Assembly: GCA_017515925.1 (NCBI GenBank)
Contig: JAFWEB010000022.1
Span: forward strand, 1 to 11,011
Source of the DNA: Candidatus Saccharimonadota bacterium
GTDB taxonomy: Bacteria; Patescibacteriota; Saccharimonadia; Saccharimonadales; Saccharimonadaceae
DNA length: 11,011 bases
Direction of reading: 5' to 3'
Shown here: positions 1 through 5,783 of the stretch, piece by piece
Layout of the letters: each line of letters opens with the position of its first letter
Position numbering within the stretch: position 1 is the stretch's first letter
Position numbers and translations under genes: made by a program
The notes under the pieces: generated by a model
The model's input: the letters and a program-made list of their open reading frames with translations, nothing else
Databases searched by the model: none
What the model was told of the DNA's origin: nothing

Positions 1-89
1 CTATGAAGCTCTTTGATCTTCAGGAGAAAAGAACTCTTAAACTTCTCCAGTAACGTGGCCAAAGCAGTCCTTGAGGTCCTTAGCCAGCC

Positions 90-185
90 TTGAGGTTAAC
101 TGTTTTGTTCAATATAATATCTTCGCTCCCTTCACTGGGCGAAGGACTCCTTAAACCAGGCCCCGGAGCCGATCCGGGGCCTTTT
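90..185 (+). ncRNA. Candidate short transcript bounded by promoter and terminator
   Basis: A sigma70-like promoter (TTGAGG at 90-95, 17-nt spacer, TATAAT at 113-118) predicts a start near 125, and a strong intrinsic terminator ends at about 185. The product would be only about 60 nt. A further hairpin is possible (CTTCGC at 121-126 with GCGAAG at 139-144, or CCTTC/GAAGG at 129-145). No known RNA family was recognised. The alternative is that the terminator belongs to a longer plus-strand transcript entering from the left. A 9-nt direct repeat (CCTTGAGGT at 69-77 and 88-96) overlaps the -35 region. Confidence 0.3.
159..185 (+). terminator. Intrinsic terminator, plus strand
   Basis: A 9-bp GC-rich stem, GGCCCCGGA (159-167) with TCCGGGGCC (173-181), has a 5-nt loop and is followed by TTTT. 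On the minus strand no T-run follows, so it acts on plus-strand transcription, ending either the candidate short RNA or a gene left of the window. Confidence 0.75.
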
Positions 186-206
186 ACATGCCTTAATTTT
201 GCCAAC

Positions 207-234
207 AAAAATCCCCCCTCGAAGGGGGGATTTT
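207..234 (-). terminator. rpsO terminator, bidirectional by symmetry
   Basis: A run of six C (213-218) pairs with six G (224-229), plus a T-A pair on each side, closing a CGA loop. A-tract and T-tract flanks (207-211 and 231-234) give a U-run on either strand. It lies about 55 bp downstream of the rpsO stop, so it most likely ends the rpsO transcript. It can also back up the plus-strand terminator at 159-185. Confidence 0.75.
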
Positions 235-289
235 CCATTTCACCGAGCCAGAACACGATTCGTGACCAAGTGAATGCTGATTTCGCGAA

Positions 290-556
290 TTATTTACGTA
301 GTCCGAGCTTAGATACGGTCTTTTTATAGGTTTCGTAATCAGTATTCTCAAGATACTTGAGCAATCTTTTACGCTTACCGACCATCTGAGTTAGACCACG
401 GCGAGCCATGAAATCGTGTTTGTTCTCTTTCATGTGCTCGGTTACCTCTTTGATACGCTCAGTCAAGATAGCGATCTGGACCTCTGGAGATCCGACATCT
501 TTCTTGCCACGAGCCATCTTAGAGATAGCCTCCGCTTTCTTCTCTTTTGTTATCAT
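290..556 (-). CDS. rpsO: Ribosomal protein S15
   Basis: S15 is a primary 16S rRNA-binding protein of the 30S subunit central domain. The 88 residues match the usual length of about 89. Family landmarks include [14 protein letters not shown] (residues 22-35), a basic RRGL segment and the [11 protein letters not shown] block that binds rRNA. The ATG start lies 7 nt below a consensus -10 box with no room for a Shine-Dalgarno site, so the mRNA is predicted to be leaderless. It is the last gene of the leftward block and is followed by a hairpin terminator. In many bacteria pnp follows rpsO, but here it does not. Identification is secure from sequence. Confidence 0.97.
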   Translation of the reverse strand: MITKEKKAEAISKMARGKKDVGSPEVQIAILTERIKEVTEHMKENKHDFMARRGLTQMVGKRKRLLKYLENTDYETYKKTVSKLGLRK

Positions 557-563
557 GAAAATA

Positions 564-592
564 ATTATATCACGGACTTACAGATATGACAA
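564..592 (-). promoter_or_regulatory. rpsO promoter, predicted leaderless
   Basis: Minus strand: TTGTCA (592-587), 17-nt spacer, perfect TATAAT (569-564). The sequence TATTTTC then separates the -10 box from the ATG, so the expected start point falls at the base before or at the A of the start codon (556-557). The gene upstream ends at 606, so the promoter fills the short intergenic gap. Confidence 0.75.
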
Positions 593-605
593 GAGGCCAA
601 ATTCC

Positions 606-2105
606 TTAGGCGGCGTTTTCTTCCCTATCGTCGCCGGCGTATTGCCCAAGTTTATTCCCTACTGGCTTATTTTGATATGTGCCAGCAGATGTAACTGGTT
701 CATTGATGAAGCGCTTGTTCTTTTCAGCAGCCTTTTCTTCGAAATTGACGATGTTTGGATGTTGCTCGCTAGCCTCTGTAACAGGAGCCTCGGCAACTGG
801 CGCCTGAGCCTCTGCTGGAGCTGCTTGTACTACCTCTGCGGCTGGGGCTTCTGCACCGCCAAATTGGGCCAACTGAGCCTCTAGACGTGCAATATCGTTC
901 TGAGCGTTGGTAATGTCCTTCTGTGTCCATTCTAGGCGGCTTTTAGCGGTTTTTCTGGCCATGCGGTTCATTAATTTTTTGAACATACCACCCTTGTTAA
1001 GCTTGTCATATTCTTCTTGAGCGTGGATTAGATCTTCGCTTCTCTTGGCCATGATTTTCTTGGCAGTTTCAAGCTCGGCATTAGTACGATTCTTTTGATA
1101 AATAGGAGTGCTCTCAATTGCTTTGAGCTGAGCGATGATCTCTGGATTATCCTGATACTCGTGCATGATTTGATTAGACAAGCGAGCGGTCTCAAAATAT
1201 TTTTTAGCATCGGTAGCGTTCTCAACTTTGGATTGATAGACTTCTACCAATTTATCACGAGGGATAGCCTCTTGTTCGCTATCAGAAAGGCTATAGACGA
1301 GATATTTCTCTGGATTGACTGGCTGACTTTTGTCAACTTTTAAGGCTAGTTCGTCTCCTTCTGGAGTGGTGATGACAGTCTCCTCTTTGACATCGTCGTT
1401 GTTTTCGCCAACACGGAATCGAGTCTCACCATGTTCGCCAAAATCAGATTCACTTTCCTCAGTCTTTGACTCTTCTGCCTCGGCCTTTGGCTCTTCTGTT
1501 TCAGCTTTTGGTTCTTCGGCTGGGGTCTCGATAAATTCGGTGATTTCGTCCTCGGTCTCCTCTTCGGTTTCTTCCTCTGGGGAGGTTTCTTCAGTCTTTG
1601 GTTCTTCGGCTGGGGTATCTTCAGTAGAAGTTTCTTCTGCAGGAGCTTCTTCGGCTGGAGTCTCTACTGCTTTGTCTTGGTGAGTTTCTTCAAACATTCT
1701 AGCAACAATCTGCTCGGCAGATTCTTCTTTGGCTTCTTCAGCTTTTTCTGGTTCTTCTGCCTTTTCCTCTGTTTTTTCTTCTACTTTTTCTTCTGTTTTT
1801 TCGGAGGTTTCGTGTAGTTTTCTTGAATCTTCTTCTGTCCAACCATCAGTCTGAGTTTCAACGATGCGAGTCATTTCCTCGGCATGATGTTCCTCTTCTT
1901 CGGCCATTTTCTGATCTAGGAAATCTTGGACTAGTTTATGGATTTCTTCTTGATGATCCTTGTAATATCTCTCGTAAAATTTGTCGCGTGCAGAATCATT
2001 GCCGGCAAATTCTACCTCTTTTACACTTTCCCATTTTTTAGCTGAATCAGAAACATTCTGCTCACCAGAATTCTCTATTTTCGGACTCTCACCCTTATTT
2101 TCCAT
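606..2105 (-). CDS. Acidic low-complexity protein with C-terminal coiled coil, function unknown
   Basis: I do not recognise this 499-residue protein. Residues 1-65 are mixed and partly helical. Residues 67-225 are extremely Glu-rich (EEKTEEKAEE, PAEEPK and PAEEAPAEE units) and probably disordered. Residues 230-335 look more ordered (EKYLVYSLSDSEQEAIPRDK). Residues 340-415 form a likely coiled coil containing a basic patch (KKLMNRMARKTAKSR). Residues 417-450 are Ala/Pro/Glu-rich, followed by a polar tail. No signal peptide or membrane segment is seen. It follows truB after 10 nt, which contain a strong ribosome-binding site, so the two are probably co-transcribed. It occupies the position usually held by ribF between truB and rpsO but shows no FAD-synthetase motif. 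A structural or nucleic-acid-mimic role is only a guess. Confidence 0.8.
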   Translation of the reverse strand: MENKGESPKIENSGEQNVSDSAKKWESVKEVEFAGNDSARDKFYERYYKDHQEEIHKLVQDFLDQKMAEEEEHHAEEMTRIVETQTDGWTEEDSRKLHETSEKTEEKVEEKTEEKAEEPEKAEEAKEESAEQIVARMFEETHQDKAVETPAEEAPAEETSTEDTPAEEPKTEETSPEEETEEETEDEITEFIETPAEEPKAETEEPKAEAEESKTEESESDFGEHGETRFRVGENNDDVKEETVITTPEGDELALKVDKSQPVNPEKYLVYSLSDSEQEAIPRDKLVEVYQSKVENATDAKKYFETARLSNQIMHEYQDNPEIIAQLKAIESTPIYQKNRTNAELETAKKIMAKRSEDLIHAQEEYDKLNKGGMFKKLMNRMARKTAKSRLEWTQKDITNAQNDIARLEAQLAQFGGAEAPAAEVVQAAPAEAQAPVAEAPVTEASEQHPNIVNFEEKAAEKNKRFINEPVTSAGTYQNKPVGNKLGQYAGDDREENAA

Positions 2106-2107
2106 TG

Positions 2108-2115
2108 ACCTCCTT
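2108..2115 (-). promoter_or_regulatory. Strong Shine-Dalgarno site of the acidic-protein gene
   Basis: Minus strand AAGGAGGT lies between the truB stop (2116-2118) and the ATG at 2105, with the GGAGG core 3 nt from the start codon. It is the only full-consensus Shine-Dalgarno seen in the window. It supports this start and translation from the upstream truB message. Confidence 0.8.
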
Positions 2116-2826
2116 TTAATCGATTATACCATAATCGGAAAGAGTTTTGGCATCTTTTATGTCATATTGCCCAATTTTAGTGCGTCTTAGCTCTGTAAGA
2201 TAGCCACCTACACCTAATTTTTCGCCTATATCAATACCGAGTTGACGGATATAAGTTCCCGAGCTCACATCACAAGATATTTTTAAAAACGGCCATTCAT
2301 ATTTAACGATACGAATATCATAAATCTTGATTTTTCTCTCTGGCATTTCTACTTCTTTGCCGGCTCTAGCTAATTTATAGGCACGCTGACCATTAATTTT
2401 TACGGCGGAGTAGGCTGGAACTTTTTGGACGATCTCTCCTTTGAATGAATCAATCACTGACTGGACTTGTGCTATAGTTGGAGGGTCGATATCTCGCGAT
2501 GTATAATCTGTTATTTCCCCTTCTGTGTCGCCCGTAGAAGACACTTTTCCTAGCTCAATCGTCGCCTCATAGCTCTTGTCGAGTTTCAAAAAATCACCGG
2601 CCTTTTTCGTGCCCTTGCCGAGCAGTAGAATCAGAAGGCCCGTTGCAAATGGATCAAGCGTCCCAGCATGACCAACCTTCGCTCTTTTTGGGGGAGTCTG
2701 TCCCTGTTTGATTGCTTTTGCTCGCGCTTGTTCAGTTAGAATTCTTCTAATCCGAGCAACCACAGCAAAACTACTCATTTCTGCTGGCTTATCGACCAAC
2801 AAAATCTCTTTATCGATTATTTCCAT
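2116..2826 (-). CDS. truB: tRNA pseudouridine(55) synthase TruB
   Basis: TruB converts U55 of the tRNA T-loop to pseudouridine in the cytosol. Visible landmarks are LLVDKPAEMSS (residues 9-19), the catalytic block VGHAGTLDPFATG with the nucleophilic Asp at residue 58, VPAYSAVKINGQRAY, and SSGTYIRQLGIDIG near the C-terminus. At 236 residues it is shorter than the E. coli enzyme (about 314) and ends after the catalytic domain, so the C-terminal PUA domain is absent. The ATG lies 7 nt below a TATAAT box, pointing to a leaderless message. Its place between a DHH-family gene and rpsO follows the common nrnA-truB-ribF-rpsO order. Confidence 0.96.
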   Translation of the reverse strand: MEIIDKEILLVDKPAEMSSFAVVARIRRILTEQARAKAIKQGQTPPKRAKVGHAGTLDPFATGLLILLLGKGTKKAGDFLKLDKSYEATIELGKVSSTGDTEGEITDYTSRDIDPPTIAQVQSVIDSFKGEIVQKVPAYSAVKINGQRAYKLARAGKEVEMPERKIKIYDIRIVKYEWPFLKISCDVSSGTYIRQLGIDIGEKLGVGGYLTELRRTKIGQYDIKDAKTLSDYGIID

Positions 2827-2833
2827 GTTAATA

Positions 2834-2862
2834 ATTATACAAGTGATAACTACTCACCGCAA
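2834..2862 (-). promoter_or_regulatory. truB promoter, predicted leaderless
   Basis: Minus strand: TTGCGG (2862-2857, weak), 17-nt spacer, perfect TATAAT (2839-2834). The sequence TATTAAC then joins the ATG at 2826. The -10-to-ATG distance is 7 nt, the same as for rpsO, and the first four bases after the -10 box (TATT) are shared. Confidence 0.65.
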
Positions 2863-2905
2863 ATTAACAGAGGTACGATTTGTTTTTGTTTTATCTCGCA
2901 GATTT

Positions 2906-2983
2906 TTATCTACCTGAACGGGCGACCATCGCTACCATAGCAATAGAAATACCCATAGCAAGCAGAATTGGCAACATTACCAT
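2906..2983 (-). CDS. Putative 25-residue single-span membrane peptide
   Basis: This is a small open frame read directly from the sequence. It begins ATG GTA ATG TTG CCA and ends GGT AGA TAA. The peptide starts MVMLPILLAMGIS, continues hydrophobic to about residue 21 and ends in ARSGR. This fits one membrane helix with a positively charged C-terminus. Its start lies 3 nt after the TAG of the DHH-like gene, and an AGGA inside that gene's last codons sits 9 nt upstream, so coupled translation is plausible. An internal ATG at 2977 is an alternative start. Nothing overlaps it, and the next feature downstream is the truB promoter. No family was recognised, and it could be a chance frame. Confidence 0.4.
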   Translation of the reverse strand: MVMLPILLAMGISIAMVAMVARSGR

Positions 2984-2986
2984 ACT

Positions 2987-5275
2987 CTACATTCCTGGTA
3001 TCTTAAATGCACCTGGGTCCTGGACCGGCTGGACGAGGGCTGGATCCTGGACCGGCTGAACTACCACGGGATTAACCGGCTCTGCCTGAGGGGCTGGAGC
3101 GGCAGCTTCTACCGTAGGTATTCCTGATGCTGCAGATGGATCAGGCTCCACTGCTGGAGCTTGCACAACTGGCTGCTCTACAGGCTGAGCGACAGGTTGT
3201 GCGACCGCCGCTGGTTGAGCAATAGGTTGAACTTGTGGAAGAGCTGGCGCTGCTGGAGGCATTGCCATATCTACTGGTGGCGCAGGTGGTGGAGGTAAGT
3301 TGATTGGATTATTAGCCTGAGCTTGGCTAACCATTTGATTAACCATATCATCTACGCTTTGCTCGGCAGCTGGAACTGTAGAAACGACAGGAGTAGGCTG
3401 AGCAACAGGTTGAGCAACAGGTTGAGCTGGCTGAGCTGGAGCAAGGCTAATTGTAGGTGTAGCTTCAGCAAGTGCAGCTTCCATCATTGCACCATAATCT
3501 TTTGGTCTTTCCTCGTTGTTAAGAGGATCTACTGTCCCATCATGATATTCTGTTCTCTCTTGGGCGGTACCATAAACATTAGCAGCCGGGACTGTTCCGG
3601 TTGGAACAGCTGCTTGCATGCTCGTCATATCTACATCGCCTGCTAGAGCTTGTTTGGCGCCATCAGTAATGTAGCCCATTTGAGTGTTAGCAGTGACAGG
3701 TGTGGCTGGCATCTGAGGCTGAACTGGTTGAGTCACAGGCTGTGGCATTTGTGGTGCAGCTTGCATAGGCTGTGGTACTGCTTGTGCAACTGGCGGAACA
3801 ACTGTTGGCATTTCTGAAACCACTGGTTGAACAGGAGCTGCAGGCATTGGCTGAGCAACTGGTTGAGCGACAGGCTGGGCAACTGGCTGAGTTGCTTCAG
3901 CTGGTGGAACTGCTTGCATTACCGGATTGACTGGAGCTGGGCTTTCTGGCTCGGCTGGGATTTCTGGAATTGGCTGAGCTGGAGTCTGTGGGATTGACTC
4001 TTCACTCACGGATAGGACTTGCCCTACCTCTGGAATTTGTGGTTCTGGTTGTTGTTCCATTGCCGGCTCCTCTTGTTGTTCACTTTTTTTATCATCGTCT
4101 GAATCTTCTTTTTGTTCAGACTCTTCTTTCTTTTCTTCTTCTTTTGCCTGATCCTCTTTGGCTTTGGCGGCCTCGACGAGTTCGGCCATCAAATCATTTT
4201 GTGCTGGCTTTTCACCAGTAGAGATATCGCTTAGGTCAGCTTTATTTCCAGAGATCATACGCTCTAATTCTTCCTCTGGGGAAAGTTCTTTTTTCTCTTC
4301 TGCTACTGGTTCTGGCTGGACATCTACTGGCTCAGCTTCTGGAGTATTTACCTCTGGCACGGAGTTTGCCAATGCACGTTCACTTGCGTCTTTTTCCTCT
4401 GGCTTTAGTGACTCTGTAGGCTCAGTAGGAGCATCGCCACCATCAGCGTCAATGCTATCTGGAGCAACTTCTTCTTTCTTTGGCTCTTCTTTCTTTGGTT
4501 CTGGTTTTGGAGCCATATTGACCGCGATTAATTGCTGATCTGCACCCTTTTGCATTAATCTAGCACTAACTGCCATAGTATCAGGGGTGGTTTTCTCATT
4601 TGAGAAGCGTTCTGTTGCAGCAATCACGCCGGTAAGGAGTGCAGTTGCGACATTTGGTGAATATTCAGCATTCATCGCATCAAGCATTGTAGTTGCCATT
4701 TCGGCCACAGATGAAGCTTTGTCGTTATTCCATTCAATTCCCCCAATTTGCCCTGGAGCGCCATTGGAAATATTAATCAATACTGCATCGTGTAAGATTC
4801 TGCCGTGCTCTTCTAGCGCTTTGTCGAGTTCATCTGGGCTGGTCACGTTCAGACAAATTACCATGTCAACATTAATATCGCCTCTAGAAAAGTCTAAATC
4901 TTTTTCGGTAATAGTTGTCTTGTATGGAGTGATAAATACTTTAACAAAATCACCTTCCACTTTGTAGCGAAGATGATCGGCTTTTTCTTTATTCAGAGCG
5001 ATAATAAAATCTTGTAAACTATCAGTGTTGGATTCGAAAGTTTTTTCTGGCTTCAAGAATTTAATAACATTAGGGGTCTTGCCAGAATAAATTGCAGTAG
5101 CGTGCTTACCAATTCCATCAAGTGCCATCGTGAGCGCTAGGGCTGTAGCCATTTCATCAACAGATGGATCGCGCGATAAAGTCACCAAAATGCTATCAGC
5201 GTCCTCGAGTTTTTCTAGGACCTGGTCTAACATCTCGTCTACTGGTGCCGTGACCTTCTTCTTTTCTTCTGGCAT
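2987..5275 (-). CDS. DHH/NrnA-like protein with degenerate catalytic motifs and long disordered tail
   Basis: Residues 15-250 resemble the DHH phosphoesterase fold of NrnA (nanoRNase/pAp phosphatase): LVTLSRDPSVDEMATALALTM is motif I-like, VDMVICLNV (136-144) motif II-like, KASSVAEMATTML the conserved SS-E helix, and ATALLTGVIAATERF the usual ALY-GI-TDTG-F region. The metal ligands look lost: the DHH triad position reads NIS (residues 168-170) and the TDTG position reads AATE. Residues 255-410 are Lys/Glu/Asp-rich. Residues 410-762 are Pro/Gln/Val/Ala-rich with many VAQP units. No signal peptide or membrane helix is seen. It sits where nrnA usually lies upstream of truB, supporting common descent. 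I infer a non-enzymatic, perhaps scaffolding, role. Residue counts are by eye. Confidence 0.75.
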   Translation of the reverse strand: MPEEKKKVTAPVDEMLDQVLEKLEDADSILVTLSRDPSVDEMATALALTMALDGIGKHATAIYSGKTPNVIKFLKPEKTFESNTDSLQDFIIALNKEKADHLRYKVEGDFVKVFITPYKTTITEKDLDFSRGDINVDMVICLNVTSPDELDKALEEHGRILHDAVLINISNGAPGQIGGIEWNNDKASSVAEMATTMLDAMNAEYSPNVATALLTGVIAATERFSNEKTTPDTMAVSARLMQKGADQQLIAVNMAPKPEPKKEEPKKEEVAPDSIDADGGDAPTEPTESLKPEEKDASERALANSVPEVNTPEAEPVDVQPEPVAEEKKELSPEEELERMISGNKADLSDISTGEKPAQNDLMAELVEAAKAKEDQAKEEEKKEESEQKEDSDDDKKSEQQEEPAMEQQPEPQIPEVGQVLSVSEESIPQTPAQPIPEIPAEPESPAPVNPVMQAVPPAEATQPVAQPVAQPVAQPMPAAPVQPVVSEMPTVVPPVAQAVPQPMQAAPQMPQPVTQPVQPQMPATPVTANTQMGYITDGAKQALAGDVDMTSMQAAVPTGTVPAANVYGTAQERTEYHDGTVDPLNNEERPKDYGAMMEAALAEATPTISLAPAQPAQPVAQPVAQPTPVVSTVPAAEQSVDDMVNQMVSQAQANNPINLPPPPAPPVDMAMPPAAPALPQVQPIAQPAAVAQPVAQPVEQPVVQAPAVEPDPSAASGIPTVEAAAPAPQAEPVNPVVVQPVQDPALVQPVQDPGAFKIPGM
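3018..3058 (-). repeat. 27-bp-period tandem repeat in the Pro/Gln-rich tail
   Basis: The 14-mer TCCTGGACCGGCTG (plus strand) occurs at 3018-3031 and 3045-3058, a period of 27 bp or nine codons, encoding two VQPVQDP units near the C-terminus. Similar but shorter VAQP-coding repeats occur around 3395-3435 and 3850-3890. These point to tail growth by slippage or duplication. Confidence 0.7.
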
Positions 5276-5308
5276 TTTGATGTTTTTATTTTAATGATAT
5301 ACAAGCTC

Positions 5309-5337
5309 ATAATAGCATAATCGGTTTCAAATGTAAA
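5309..5337 (-). promoter_or_regulatory. Promoter of the DHH-like gene
   Basis: Minus strand: TTTACA (5337-5332), 17-nt spacer, TATTAT (5314-5309). The predicted start is near 5302, leaving a leader of about 27 nt that is AT-rich and has no Shine-Dalgarno site. The -35 box lies within one arm of a 10-bp mirrored repeat shared with the rpsT promoter. Confidence 0.65.
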
Positions 5338-5368
5338 GAGGAAAATTAAGTTATTACACTTTACATTT
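5329..5368. repeat. 10-bp inverted repeat spanning the divergent -35 boxes
   Basis: AAATGTAAAG (5329-5338) and its exact reverse complement CTTTACATTT (5359-5368) are separated by 20 bp. Each arm contains one of the two outward-facing TTTACA -35 elements. The match extends past the hexamer by four bases, and the arm centres are 30 bp apart, close to three helical turns. It could be an operator for coordinated control, or two copies of a favoured -35 region. Confidence 0.7.
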
Positions 5369-5388
5369 TTTCTAATCTGAGGTATAAT
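5360..5388 (+). promoter_or_regulatory. rpsT promoter
   Basis: TTTACA (5360-5365), 17-nt spacer, perfect TATAAT (5383-5388). The predicted start is near 5395, giving a leader of about 38 nt. The leader contains a 14-bp perfect palindrome of A and T only (TAATAATATTATTA, 5402-5415) and a weak AGGA (5422-5425) 7 nt before the ATG. The palindrome might be an S20 autoregulatory or stability element, but nothing visible proves it. Confidence 0.75.
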
Positions 5389-5432
5389 AATCAGCAATAT
5401 ATAATAATATTATTAATTTATAGGAAAATTCA

Positions 5433-5783
5433 ATGCCGATTATTAAATCTGCTAAAAAAGCTGCTCGCCAGGCCGAAAAACGTACCGAGCACAACCAGCA
5501 AATCAAACGCGATATTAAGACCGCTCTAAAAGAGTTCAAGGCTAAACCAACTGCAGAGACTTTCCGCAAAGTTCAGTCTGAGTACGACAAAGCTGTCAAG
5601 AAGAATTTGATGGAGAAAAATACCGCTGCTCGTCGCAAAGCTGCTGCTGCCAAAATCTTGAAAGATGCTGGCGGCAAAGTAAGCGCTGCTCCTAAAGCTG
5701 CTCCTGCAAAGAAAACTGCAGCTAAAAAGCCAGCTGCAAAGAAAGCTACCACAAAGAAACCTGCAGCAAAAAAGACGAAATAA
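5433..5783 (+). CDS. rpsT: Ribosomal protein S20 with histone H1-like tail
   Basis: S20 binds 16S rRNA in the 30S body. Residues 1-78 are the S20 core, with MPIIKSAKKAARQAEKR, HNQQIKRDIKTALKEF, and KNTAARRKAAAAKIL near its end. The protein has 116 residues rather than the usual 85-90. The extra part, from about residue 80, is almost only Lys, Ala, Pro and Thr in AAKKPAAKK-type units, like histone H1 or bacterial HU tails. It may add rRNA or DNA contacts. The gene stands alone on the plus strand. Its last 38 bp overlap the convergent holA, and a candidate terminator lies 46 bp past the stop, inside holA. Confidence 0.95.
   Translation: MPIIKSAKKAARQAEKRTEHNQQIKRDIKTALKEFKAKPTAETFRKVQSEYDKAVKKNLMEKNTAARRKAAAAKILKDAGGKVSAAPKAAPAKKTAAKKPAAKKATTKKPAAKKTK
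5708..5738 (-). terminator. Candidate holA terminator inside rpsT
   Basis: Minus strand: TGCAGCT, 8-nt loop, AGCTGCA (5738-5717), then GTTTTCTTT. It begins 8 nt after the holA stop and lies within the repeated tail codons of rpsT. The stem arises from the AAKKPAA coding repeat, so a fortuitous hairpin is possible. Confidence 0.45.

Noticed and set aside
3..53. Open plus-strand frame ATG...CAG TAA at the left edge, possibly the C-terminus of a gene
   Set aside because: Only 16 codons are visible, no motif is recognisable, and the frame could be chance; the sequence left of the window is needed.
90..329. 79-codon plus-strand frame
   Set aside because: It runs through two terminator hairpins and into the rpsO 3' end, and its product resembles no protein.
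408..884. 158-codon plus-strand frame antisense to rpsO and the acidic gene
   Set aside because: It is the complement of two well-supported genes, with no initiation signal or domain.
1330..1683. Ser/Val-rich plus-strand frame
   Set aside because: It is the antisense reading of the Glu-rich repeat codons, an expected by-product of that composition.
3395..3890. Clusters of short repeats resembling a CRISPR array
   Set aside because: The units are in frame, of uneven length and encode VAQP in a coding sequence; there are no regular spacers.
4158..4538. Ser/Gly/Phe-rich plus-strand frame
   Set aside because: Antisense to the acidic part of the DHH-like protein; low-complexity shadow with no start signal.
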